In this document: positions 43,801-49,860 of the stretch, in pieces
Layout: each line of letters opens with the position of its first letter
Position numbering within the stretch: the first letter of the stretch is position 1
Origin: Janthinobacterium sp. LM6
Lineage (GTDB): Bacteria > Pseudomonadota > Gammaproteobacteria > Burkholderiales > Burkholderiaceae_D
DNA: 64,000 nucleotides
NCBI RefSeq assembly: GCF_002002885.1
Contig: NZ_CP019510.1
Span: forward strand, 3,038,001 to 3,102,000
Direction: 5' to 3'
Made by a program: the position numbers and the translations under genes
The notes under the pieces: model-generated
The model's input: the letters and a program-made list of their open reading frames with translations, nothing else
Databases searched by the model: none
Told to the model about the DNA's origin: nothing

Positions 43801-46800
43801 ACAGCCATTACGGCATGTATGGCGTGCTGGTTCCGCCGAAGGGCGTACAGTACTGGACCAAGGAAGCGCAGGAACTGGGCGAGCGCGAGGGCATCCCCGG
43901 CATCGTGGCGGGCGAACCGATCACCGAGGAATTCATCAGCCAGTTCGGCCAGACTGTGGCGGAATTCTGCGCCGGCGATCCGTCCCTGTGCGTGCTGAAG
44001 GTGGCCTACGTGTGGACCAAGGCAGGCGCGGAAGAGTTCGCGGACCCCAGCGTGAAGGCGGGCGACGTGGTCGACCTGGACGGCCTGGGCTGGCCAACCA
44101 TGTGCGAGGAAAACCCCACCTGGTGCGGCACCTCCAGTCCCAGCTACAACTACAAGCCGTCCAGCCTGCGCCACAGCGTGCTGCGCACGGGCACGGGCGA
44201 CCTGGACCTGGTCAGCGGCGGCGACCTGCGCGTGGACAGCCTGTACGGCGTGTACACGGCCGGCATGTCGTCTGCGCCGACCTCCGCAAGTGACCCGTTC
44301 AACCTGCCACGTTCGCGCAATGCGGACGGCACGGTGCTGGCCAACCCCGATGGCGCGCATGAGCGCCTGGTCGACGGCGGCGCCGACAGCATTTACCGGG
44401 CATGGTATCCGGACCAGGGCGGCAATCTGCTGCTGAAGGTGGCCGGTAACCTGAGCGGTTCGCTGGTCGACGCGCCTGCCGCCAGCAACGAGCGTCCCGT
44501 CAGCAAGGATGCCATGGCCGATTCGGCGGCAGTGGGCAACTGGCTGTGGCGCCAGGGCAGCGGCAGCGTGGCCACGGGCGGCCCGGCCCAGCCGACGGCG
44601 TGGTGGATCAATTTCGGCAGCTATGCGCGCCGCGATACCCTGGCCGACACCGTGCTGGGCTTTACGGGCTTCGGCACCTTGGGCGGCGGCAATCTGCGCG
44701 CCGAGGTGGCGGGCGACGCGGGCGTACAGACCTTGCTCACTGGCAGCTCCTATAACGGCAGCATCAATCCCCGTTCGCAGGGCTTGCTGCTGGCTGTCGG
44801 CGGCACGGGCCGCGTGCAGGCCGACGGCAGCCTGCTGCTGACGGGCGGCGGCGATCTCGACCTGCGCGTGGGGGGTGCCCTCAATCCGGCCGGCTCGGCA
44901 GGGCTCAGCCACTTAAATGGCGCGCTGATCGATTTGCGCGGCCACGCGGAAACGTCGGCCACGCAACTGGGCAGCCTGGCGCTGCAATACGGTTCGCAGC
45001 CGACCCAGCACGTGCCGCTGGAAACGCGGGCCTACGATGCCTTCACGGCCACGCGCGCCACGCCGCAGGGCGGCATGACCCTGGTGCCGGGCGACGCCAC
45101 CTTCACCGTGGCGACGCTGGGCGACCAGGTGCTGCAGGATGTGGCCGACCCCGGTCGCGTGCCCCTGTTCAGCGCATCGGCGTTCACCAGCGCCAAGGGC
45201 GAGGCGGGCGTCGGCTACAGCTGGTTCAGCCTGTGGACGCCGCGCACGGCGCTCGACCTGTTCTCCGCCGGCGGCAACATGACGCCGCTGACCGCGCCGG
45301 TCGGCACGGCCACCGACCTGGCCGTCGTCTACCCGTCCATCGTGCGGGTCGCGGCGCCGAACGGCAGCTTGTACTACGGCAAGGCAACCGCCAGCTGGAA
45401 TGGCGCCACCAGCTATGCCGATCCGCTGGTGCTGGCGCCATCGCCGAATGCCCAGCTGGAATGGCTGGCCGGCGATTCCATCTATGCGGGCGGCTATGCC
45501 ATCAGCCAGTCCGGCGCCGGTGCGGACAGCATGGCGACGCCGTTCAAGCCGGCCTTCGTGGTCTGGAACGCCAATCAGGCCGATTTCACGCCAAAGGCCG
45601 GCAATGTCTCGAGCACGGGGGCGCCGGCGACGCGGACGAGCTATCCGCTCTTCGCCTTCGGCCCCGATTCCGCCAGCGGTCCGGCCAACAGCGGCACGCA
45701 AGTGGCGCGCATCTATGCCGTCCACGGCGATTTGATCGGCGTCAATAGCGGTCGTATCGTCGAGTTCACCGATGCCGCGCACGCGGGCATCACCTGGTAC
45801 GAGGGGGCGCAACCGGTCTGGATGAAGGCGGGCCGCGATATCGTCAGCAGCGGCACGGCGCTGCTGGAATCCATCGACGGCACCGCCGGCGGCAACGATA
45901 TGCGCTTCAGGAATCTCAGCAATTTATTCGTGCATAACAATGCGTATGACGTGTCGCTGGTGTCGGCCGGGCGCGACATCCTGGGCAGCTCCTTCAACGT
46001 GGCCGGTCCTGGCACCCTCGATATCAGCGCCGGCCGCAACATATTGATGCAGGACAAGGGCAGCGTCGTCAGCCTCGGCCCCATCGTTCCTGGCGACAAG
46101 CGTCCGGGCGCCGGCATCGCCATGCAGGCGGGCGTGGGCGCGGCCGGTCTCGACTATCTGCGCTTCGTCAAGCCGTATCTTGACCCGGCGAACGTGGCGC
46201 AGACGGGCGTGCCGCTGGCCGACCAGGCCGGCAAGGTGGTGAAATCGTACGCGACCGAATTGACGACCTGGCTGAATGAACGCTACGGCTTCAAGGGCAC
46301 GGCCGCCGAGGCGCAGGCCTTTTATCTCGCCTTGGCCGAGCCGCAGCAGCGCGTGTTCGCCCGCCAGGTGTATTTCGCGGAACTGAAGGCGGGCGGGCGC
46401 GAGTTCAACGATGCCGACAGCGCCCGCTACGGCAGTTTCCTGCGCAGCCGCAACGCCATCGCGGCCCTGGCGCCGGCCACGGACGCCAGCGGCAAGGCAA
46501 TTTCGTATGCGGGCGACATCACCATGTACCGCGGCACGGTTGGTCTCTTCAACTCGGACTCGGGAAAAAACGACCGCATGGTTGCCCGCAGCGGCTACGT
46601 GCACACCAACTTCGGCGGCGACATCGAGCTGCTGACGCCGGGCGGCAAGCAGGTGTTCGGCATCGAAGGCGAGGCGCCGCCGTCGACTTCGGGCGTCATC
46701 ACCAAGGGCGGCGGCAATATCGACCTGTTCTCGCACGCCAGCATCCTGCTGGGCCAGAGCCGCATCATGACGACGTTCGGCGGCGATATCCTGGGCTGGT

Positions 46801-47429
46801 CGTCGCAGGGCGACATCAATGCGGGGCGCGGCTCGAAGTCGACCATCGTCTACACGCCGCCCAAGCGCGTGTATGACAACTGGGGCAATGTGACCCTGTC
46901 GTCCGACGTGCCGAGCACGGGCGCCGGCATCGCCACGCTGGCGCCGATCGCGGAAGTGCCGGCCGGCGACGTGGACTTGCTGGCCCCGCTGGGCACCATC
47001 GACGCGGGCGAGGCGGGCATCCGCGTTTCGGGCAACGTCAACCTGGCCGCGCTGAAGGTGATGAACGCGGCGAACATCCAGGTCAAGGGCGAAGCGAAGG
47101 GCATGCCGACGGCGGCGTCCGTCAACGTGGCGGCCATGACCAACGCCAGCGCGGCCGCTTCCCAGGCGACGGCGGCGGCGCAGGACGTGGTGCAGCGCGA
47201 GCGCGCCGCCACCCGTTCCGCGCAGCCATCCGTGTTCACGGTGCGCGTGCTGGGCTTTGGCAGCGACGCGCCGCCCGACAGCGCGCAAGCGGCGCCGCAG
47301 GATGGCGCGCGCAGCGAGGCGGCCGATTACAACCCGCGCAGCGCCGTGCGCGTGCTGGGCCTGGGCGCGCTGCCGGAATCGGCCACGCGCCAGCTGACGG
47401 CGCAAGAGCGCAGCAGGCTGTCGCCATGA
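34809..47429 (+). CDS. giant filamentous haemagglutinin-type exoprotein (TpsA, DUF3739 C-terminus)
   Basis: 4,206 residues from the ATG with AGGA ten bases upstream; the earlier ATG at 34749 touches its only GGAGG. An N-terminal region of about 50 residues ends in a signal peptide (LMAGAFVTPARAQQ). The TPS secretion and haemagglutination domain is at about 165-270 (AILNWETFNVGKDTTLTFQQ, LNRVNDPQARPSQIQGQIKA, LLLVNRNGIVFNG). The long middle part is repetitive beta-helix (Gly, Ala, Asp-rich with recurring GGN-type turns). The C-terminal DUF3739-like part (about 3720-4150) is followed by a Ser/Ala/Gln tail. There are three RGD motifs (residues 1443, 2092 and 2717). No TpsB transporter gene lies in the window and no toxin-like C-terminus is seen. 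It is expected at the cell surface as an adhesin or biofilm factor. Confidence 0.9.
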   Translation: MTKLHTAQRPVPNVDTGAQRSSTLGSRLRLTPLAYALTTMLMAGAFVTPARAQQAFSGGWFAAKGAAQNTAATSGRLPNGQPLPLGSRPEGQQQQANQQLQRSLNNLNLAARAIAAQQAAQAQARQAAAGVPGAPDGLVKGGLQVDTNSLTAGWLNAQAPVQTVANGKTAVVVQQTADKAILNWETFNVGKDTTLTFQQQKDWAVLNRVNDPQARPSQIQGQIKADGTLLLVNRNGIVFNGASQVDTRSLVAAAARISDAQFQKNGIYSPGTAGATTLTDAAGKVQVQAGARIASNAPKGSTEGGGYVMLLGKEVHNGGEISTPKGQALLAAGDSFTIKKGVGTDGNPLSTTRGSEVTPQFAAGSTAGKVVNTGLIQAREGDVTLAGRTVQQDGVLLASTTTATRGTIHLNALGSDAAVSVGRGATTAILVEDDGKTTALDSQRDAMRGPAVATDQNISVVNDRRDQSRIEIGSAGTVEFLGDSLTLATGGQIAVNAASRSLLRDGAQLDVSGAVGVKVAMEANNVEINVQGNEQRDAPVNRDGKALINNNIWVDRRKLVFVPKGTNGYDSDRWYTAGGLLEVAGYLGTQGHSVSEWMAQGGTVTFGGKDIVTQAGSAINLSGGTLDVQTGALRQTWLKGADGKLYEAGSAPADLPYAGVYKGYEEEHARWGKDASAFYANPLIAAQKRLENGYTVGRDAGKLVVATGSAVLEGGIAGDVFQGERQAQAPQALLDGYQQSQLAAAQRGQLIVGQYQPMFDKRTGVLQHVLSAVMDEVRLTRVQDGIAAGLDVTGVLASERQGKLLLDTALLNEQQLGAIRLAAKGAITVDSALQVADGGNITLYGKDVAINASLRSHGGSILAGNVLNQVGALGMVDTVVNPGGPGGKLLLAGGVTLDTSGLLNNVLRDPLAAAGLPYINGGNVTLRANGDVRIGSGSLVDVSAGAAILSQAKQQGGKGGNVTLASYGAKADLLLGEGAQVRGHGVAGGGKLELQANKIVIGDIEKPGAGTLQLGGDFFDKGFSSYSLVGKQGLTVADGTRVDVRMPVLRVVDNEKLALWMPEQVTENPLKGTLTQRKGASLALQVGDIQSGAADMASAELLIGKGAVVSVDAGQAIKLASVGQLTVEGRLNAWGGKISLGGVGVDVNVSEAVEAAGHGRSLWIGENAVLDVAARAVTATDVQGRRYGKVIDGGSIVIGGEIDHAQGSTSAASLFVVVRDGAVLDASGAHAVLDVNGAAVDVASAGGSIALASNNGLYLDGQLLARAGGAGAAGGTLSVATGSPEYRKELAQARVLQGRQLILTQRQLASDLAEGISAQDGEQALQYGHGRLSVEQVDAGGFGNLALLGAVTFGGDVALKMQQSFQLYGAPALAPGSSSDARVKVAAPYVRLASIKPVGRDFYVRPGTAGQTPVARQIGFEGDLIDVRGLVNIVADDVRLTSRGDLRFLLSPLGWDGNQPTTVLSTQGDMTLSAAQLYPEAGAGAAVRAGVGTTLGNISYDPKRTLTIARSTDTIPAVPYSAFGMLQFGAAHIEQGGIVRAPLGLINLGVGTFASENSLSINLLPGSITSVSAAGMVMPYGGTADGQSWNVDGKKTEFIGVGGAAVNGVMRVGIDIASVEVAVKPGALLDLSGGGELTGAGFISGRGGSTDARYHPLLQVGANGGFVLPGLATNPVYAIVPGAQAPQAPAGGEKGAADPAIGRQVTIGKGVPGLPAGTYTLMPSTYALLPGAFRVELNGLAGQGASTTLAQPLRNGSWAAPGTLSIAGTDIRAPLASQLILTPAKVLRTYSQYNETGYAAFALADAQTRGIPRPLLPADAKTLKLQLAPGAGIDAFQFDGTGKFAAATGGFGGTVSVIPGGPEDIEIVADGASATPDFGGVTLHAASLNAIGAARIVVGSSPIVIYGQGGNYISFGTAQAHNIYLRSGAVLSAPEVLLLARDPWNIEWTAGLIDIAPGAGINTLGRGKVAYDANDGFVYQSNAGIHMLAASNGLMNVAPVGGSARGGISVGVCGDACADKGTASLYSEGTLLMSTNGSFELDNSARYGTRNLSLAVGAINMGSSEALAAAQANGTRSSGLAMNQGVLDRLLRGDTSTGAPALQALMLSAADSVNFYGDVLLDTYDKTSGKSTLERLVLTTPAMYGQGGADAVATIRTANLIWGGALSPAGNVITRGAGTGSGTLNLEAERIDFGFGPFTQPAGVDSFDRLALGFGYVNLKASGQVTANHKGSLSVYQAQGAYETGKGYQYSGGNLHITTPLLTGDAGSAHSYTAGGALTVAAPAGAAPAAPVKNTDGLGAQLALHGDSVSVATAVVLPSGKLTISAQHDITVADGARIDMAGRKSTFFEVDKYSWGGDVTLDSRAGDIRQGAGSVIDLSAVNNRAGSLKAVALDGAAGMVDLQGKILGGASGSYDAGGTVVPYKKGSVDVRAQTLGAGGSLDSQFASLNTRLTEGGVTGGRSFQLKQGDLTIGNELKAGEVQVSVDNGRLTVAGVIDASGERVGSIRLAGKHGVTLADNAVLDAHGTLLRVDSYGKIIDSPNRATVELNGGEGALSLAGGAQIDVRHGTAAVAGKGKGEHDGAARGTLELSAPRLGSGGSRTDIDAATFGDVDVRAGGGFTVRGAKSIAVNAMQRYDDAAYATDLSASGRPYQVIDQAYLDSKHADSTAFIDAALANTNLRNIKLAGLNTAAYAEALHLRPGVDIVSKTPDGDLVVRGDLDLSGMRYASLNPRFLHTAVRGSGEVGSLLLRAGGDLSIYGSINDGFAPPPATQDDKGWILLPGRDINGSDVIVPGQGVTVADGTLFPGGIALNYDLPVKGFNLLANTRLPVAVTLDQPMTVRAGTVLAAAVRDSAGNIVHAAGSLLATEQVFTPGMRLDAGSVLAHAVKVRAMTWPKGVPLPGVAGERGVFVLDGNLALAVGALIPSGTDVKLMPNVESIQLRPEVAGSQGKLWAIAPMLAEGSQAWGLRLVAGADLEAADTRSVQAHPAHATLRLADSHYGMYGVLVPPKGVQYWTKEAQELGEREGIPGIVAGEPITEEFISQFGQTVAEFCAGDPSLCVLKVAYVWTKAGAEEFADPSVKAGDVVDLDGLGWPTMCEENPTWCGTSSPSYNYKPSSLRHSVLRTGTGDLDLVSGGDLRVDSLYGVYTAGMSSAPTSASDPFNLPRSRNADGTVLANPDGAHERLVDGGADSIYRAWYPDQGGNLLLKVAGNLSGSLVDAPAASNERPVSKDAMADSAAVGNWLWRQGSGSVATGGPAQPTAWWINFGSYARRDTLADTVLGFTGFGTLGGGNLRAEVAGDAGVQTLLTGSSYNGSINPRSQGLLLAVGGTGRVQADGSLLLTGGGDLDLRVGGALNPAGSAGLSHLNGALIDLRGHAETSATQLGSLALQYGSQPTQHVPLETRAYDAFTATRATPQGGMTLVPGDATFTVATLGDQVLQDVADPGRVPLFSASAFTSAKGEAGVGYSWFSLWTPRTALDLFSAGGNMTPLTAPVGTATDLAVVYPSIVRVAAPNGSLYYGKATASWNGATSYADPLVLAPSPNAQLEWLAGDSIYAGGYAISQSGAGADSMATPFKPAFVVWNANQADFTPKAGNVSSTGAPATRTSYPLFAFGPDSASGPANSGTQVARIYAVHGDLIGVNSGRIVEFTDAAHAGITWYEGAQPVWMKAGRDIVSSGTALLESIDGTAGGNDMRFRNLSNLFVHNNAYDVSLVSAGRDILGSSFNVAGPGTLDISAGRNILMQDKGSVVSLGPIVPGDKRPGAGIAMQAGVGAAGLDYLRFVKPYLDPANVAQTGVPLADQAGKVVKSYATELTTWLNERYGFKGTAAEAQAFYLALAEPQQRVFARQVYFAELKAGGREFNDADSARYGSFLRSRNAIAALAPATDASGKAISYAGDITMYRGTVGLFNSDSGKNDRMVARSGYVHTNFGGDIELLTPGGKQVFGIEGEAPPSTSGVITKGGGNIDLFSHASILLGQSRIMTTFGGDILGWSSQGDINAGRGSKSTIVYTPPKRVYDNWGNVTLSSDVPSTGAGIATLAPIAEVPAGDVDLLAPLGTIDAGEAGIRVSGNVNLAALKVMNAANIQVKGEAKGMPTAASVNVAAMTNASAAASQATAAAQDVVQRERAATRSAQPSVFTVRVLGFGSDAPPDSAQAAPQDGARSEAADYNPRSAVRVLGLGALPESATRQLTAQERSRLSP

Positions 47430-48130
47430 TGGCCCGCTTGGGCGAATCCTTGCCCCTGCGCATGGCGGGTGCCATGGGGCCTGCAGGCATGGCGAGGTTC
47501 CGGCCCGCCATCCGGCCCCGTTTGCCGGCGGCCAACGACATGGCGGCGGCGCCAGGGCAGGGCGCCCGGCTGCAGGCTGTGCTGGAAAGCAATTACGCGG
47601 GCCTGCACCGGCGCCTGGCGCGCCACCTCGGTTGCGCCGAGCTGGCCAGCGACAGCCTGCACGACGCCTGGCTGCGGCTGGGCGGGCTGACGGCCGGGGA
47701 TGGCGCGGCGCTGGCGCACAGCCCCGTCGCCTATGTGTTTCGCGTGGCGTGCAATGCGGCCATGGACAGCCTGCGCCGCAACCGTGCCTGGCTGTATGCG
47801 GACGAGGGCGGTGACGATGGCGCCGCCGGCCTCGTCGATTTCCTCGCCGATACGGCGGCCGGGCCGGAACGCCTGGCCGAGCTGCAGGCGGACGTGCGCC
47901 GGCTGGCGCAGGCCGTCGAGCTGTTGCCGCGGCGCCACCGGCAAGTGCTCGAAGCGCTGCGCGTGGACGAGCTGACCCGCCAGGAAGTGGCCGAACGGCA
48001 CGACATGTCGCTGCGCAACGTCGATACGGCCCTGCGCCAGGCGCTCGACCATTGCGCGCGCCACACGGGTTACGCGGCGCAGGGGGGCGTCGGCACGACC
48101 CGGCGCGGTTTGCGCTTGCGCAAAGGATAG
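47426..48130 (+). CDS. second ECF-type sigma factor, downstream of the haemagglutinin gene
   Basis: Up to 234 residues. Region 2 is at about 60-130 (LARHLGCAELASDSLHDAWL, VAYVFRVACNAAMDSLRRN) and region 4 at about 165-220 (AVELLPRRHRQVLEALRVDE, then TRQEVAERHDMSLRNVDTAL). The first ATG overlaps the haemagglutinin stop (ATGATG), which suggests coupling, but the first 38 residues look non-conserved and an ATG at 47540 is a possible true start. No anti-sigma gene is adjacent on this side. It may form a second regulatory input or a feedback loop on the haemagglutinin. Confidence 0.8.
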   Translation: MMARLGESLPLRMAGAMGPAGMARFRPAIRPRLPAANDMAAAPGQGARLQAVLESNYAGLHRRLARHLGCAELASDSLHDAWLRLGGLTAGDGAALAHSPVAYVFRVACNAAMDSLRRNRAWLYADEGGDDGAAGLVDFLADTAAGPERLAELQADVRRLAQAVELLPRRHRQVLEALRVDELTRQEVAERHDMSLRNVDTALRQALDHCARHTGYAAQGGVGTTRRGLRLRKG

Positions 48131-48249
48131 GCGCCAAGCGGGGTTCTGCGTTCGTTCGCGTACAGACGCGTAATTCTCCTGCCGCCAGACTGGCACTTCG
48201 GGCTCGCATGCGCCCACCCAGCCAGTCCACAGCCAGGAGGAAGCGCGAC

Positions 48250-48900
48250 ATGACAGAGATTAATCCTATCAATGCCGGCAGGCGCGGCGTGCTGATCGCC
48301 GGCGCGCTGTCGGCCACGGCCGCGGCGGTGCCCGGCGTGGCGGGAGCGGCGCAAGCGGTCAACACGGCCAGTGTTTCGCCGCCGCCGGTGTTGATGAAAG
48401 TCAACCTGGACATCAACGGCCGGCGCCGCAGCCTGGAACTCGACACGCGCACCACCTTGCTCGACGCCTTGCGCGAACATTTGCAATTGACGGGGACCAA
48501 GAAAGGCTGCGACCACGGCCAGTGCGGCGGCTGCACCGTCATGCTCGACGGCCAGCGCATCAATGCCTGCCTCACTCTTGCCGTGATGCATGACGGCGCC
48601 AGGGTCACCACCATCGAGGGGCTGGGCACGCCGGAGAAACTGCACCCGATGCAGGCCGCCTTCATCGCGCATGACGGCTATCAATGCGGCTATTGTACGC
48701 CGGGGCAGATCTGTTCGGCCGTCGCCGCGCTGGCCGAGATCCGCCAGGGCATCCCCAGCCACGTCAGCCTTGACTTGAACGCGCTCCCCTCGGTGACGCC
48801 GGAAGAATTGCGCGAACGCATGAGCGGCAACCTGTGCCGCTGCGGCGCGTATTCCAACATCATCGAAGCCATCACCGAGGTGGCGGGGAGGCCCGCATGA
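48250..48900 (+). CDS. paoA: aldehyde oxidoreductase, [2Fe-2S] subunit (PaoA-like)
   Basis: 216 residues. The N-terminus has a twin-arginine-type signal ([20 protein letters not shown]), so the complex is probably exported folded to the periplasm, as PaoABC is in E. coli. Two [2Fe-2S] clusters are marked by [22 protein letters not shown] in the plant-ferredoxin-like domain and by [11 protein letters not shown] plus [11 protein letters not shown] in the helical domain. AGGAGG lies ten bases upstream of the ATG. It is the first gene of a three-gene operon, overlapping the FAD subunit gene by four bases. Confidence 0.9.
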   Translation: MTEINPINAGRRGVLIAGALSATAAAVPGVAGAAQAVNTASVSPPPVLMKVNLDINGRRRSLELDTRTTLLDALREHLQLTGTKKGCDHGQCGGCTVMLDGQRINACLTLAVMHDGARVTTIEGLGTPEKLHPMQAAFIAHDGYQCGYCTPGQICSAVAALAEIRQGIPSHVSLDLNALPSVTPEELRERMSGNLCRCGAYSNIIEAITEVAGRPA

Positions 48901-49856
48901 GAGTCTTCAGCTACCAGAAGCCCGCCACGCCGGCCGAAGCGGCGCAGGCCGCCTTGAGCACGCCGGGCGCCCGTTTCATCGCCGGCGGCACGAATCTGCT
49001 CGATCTGATGAAACTGGAAATCGAAACGCCCACGCATTTGATCGACGTCAATGGCCTCGCGCTGGACAAGGTGGAGGCGACGAAGGACGGCGGCTTGCGC
49101 ATCGGCGCCCTCGTGCGCAATACGGCCCTGGCAGCCCACGCCACGGTACGCCGCGACTATGCCGTGCTGTCGCGCGCCTTGCTGGCGGGGGCTTCCGCGC
49201 AACTGCGCAACAAGGCGACGACGGCCGGCAACTTGCTGCAGCGCACGCGCTGCCCGTATTTTTATGACACGAACCAGGCCTGCAACAAGCGCGTGCCGGG
49301 CAGCGGCTGCTCGGCCATCGGCGGCTACAGCCGGCCGCTGGCGATTTTGGGCGGCAGCGAGGCGTGCATCACCACGCACCCGAGCGACATGGCCGTGGCC
49401 ATGCGCGTGCTCGACGCCGGCATCGACACGGTGCGGGCCGACGGCAGCACGCGCAGCATCCCCATCGCCGACTTTTACCGCTTGCCGGGCAGCACGCCGC
49501 AACTGGAAACGGCGCTGCAGGCTGGCGAGCTGATCACCAGCGTGACCTTGCCCCCGCCCGTGGGCGGCACGCAGGTCTACCGCAAGGTGCGCGACCGCGC
49601 CTCGTACGCGTTCGCGCTGGTGTCCGTGGCGGCCATCATCTTGCCCGATGGCACGGGCAGGCTGGCCCTGGGCGGCGTCGCGCCGCAACCGTGGAGAATT
49701 TCTGGCGCCGAGCAGGCGATGCCGAATGGCGCGGCCGCCGTCAGCGAGCGCCTGCTGGCCGGCGCCCATCCCACTGCCGACAACGGCTTCAAGCTGATGC
49801 TGGCGCAGCGCACCGTGGCGTCCGTACTGGCGCAAGCACCAGCGAAGAAAGGCTAG
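48897..49856 (+). CDS. paoB: aldehyde oxidoreductase, FAD-binding subunit (PaoB-like)
   Basis: 319 residues. The FAD-binding signature [20 protein letters not shown] lies near residue 27, followed by [20 protein letters not shown]. Three close cysteines (RCPYFY, QACNK, SGCSA) sit in the insertion that carries a [4Fe-4S] cluster in PaoB. The C-terminal CO-dehydrogenase flavoprotein domain ([20 protein letters not shown]) is complete. It transfers electrons from the molybdenum subunit through FeS clusters to FAD. Confidence 0.9.
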   Translation: MRVFSYQKPATPAEAAQAALSTPGARFIAGGTNLLDLMKLEIETPTHLIDVNGLALDKVEATKDGGLRIGALVRNTALAAHATVRRDYAVLSRALLAGASAQLRNKATTAGNLLQRTRCPYFYDTNQACNKRVPGSGCSAIGGYSRPLAILGGSEACITTHPSDMAVAMRVLDAGIDTVRADGSTRSIPIADFYRLPGSTPQLETALQAGELITSVTLPPPVGGTQVYRKVRDRASYAFALVSVAAIILPDGTGRLALGGVAPQPWRISGAEQAMPNGAAAVSERLLAGAHPTADNGFKLMLAQRTVASVLAQAPAKKG

Positions 49857-49860
49857 GGCC

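Noticed and set aside
34809-47429. CdiA-type contact-dependent inhibition system
   Set aside because: The C-terminus is a DUF3739-like region with a Ser/Ala-rich tail. There is no VENN-type motif, toxin domain, immunity gene or CdiB in the window.
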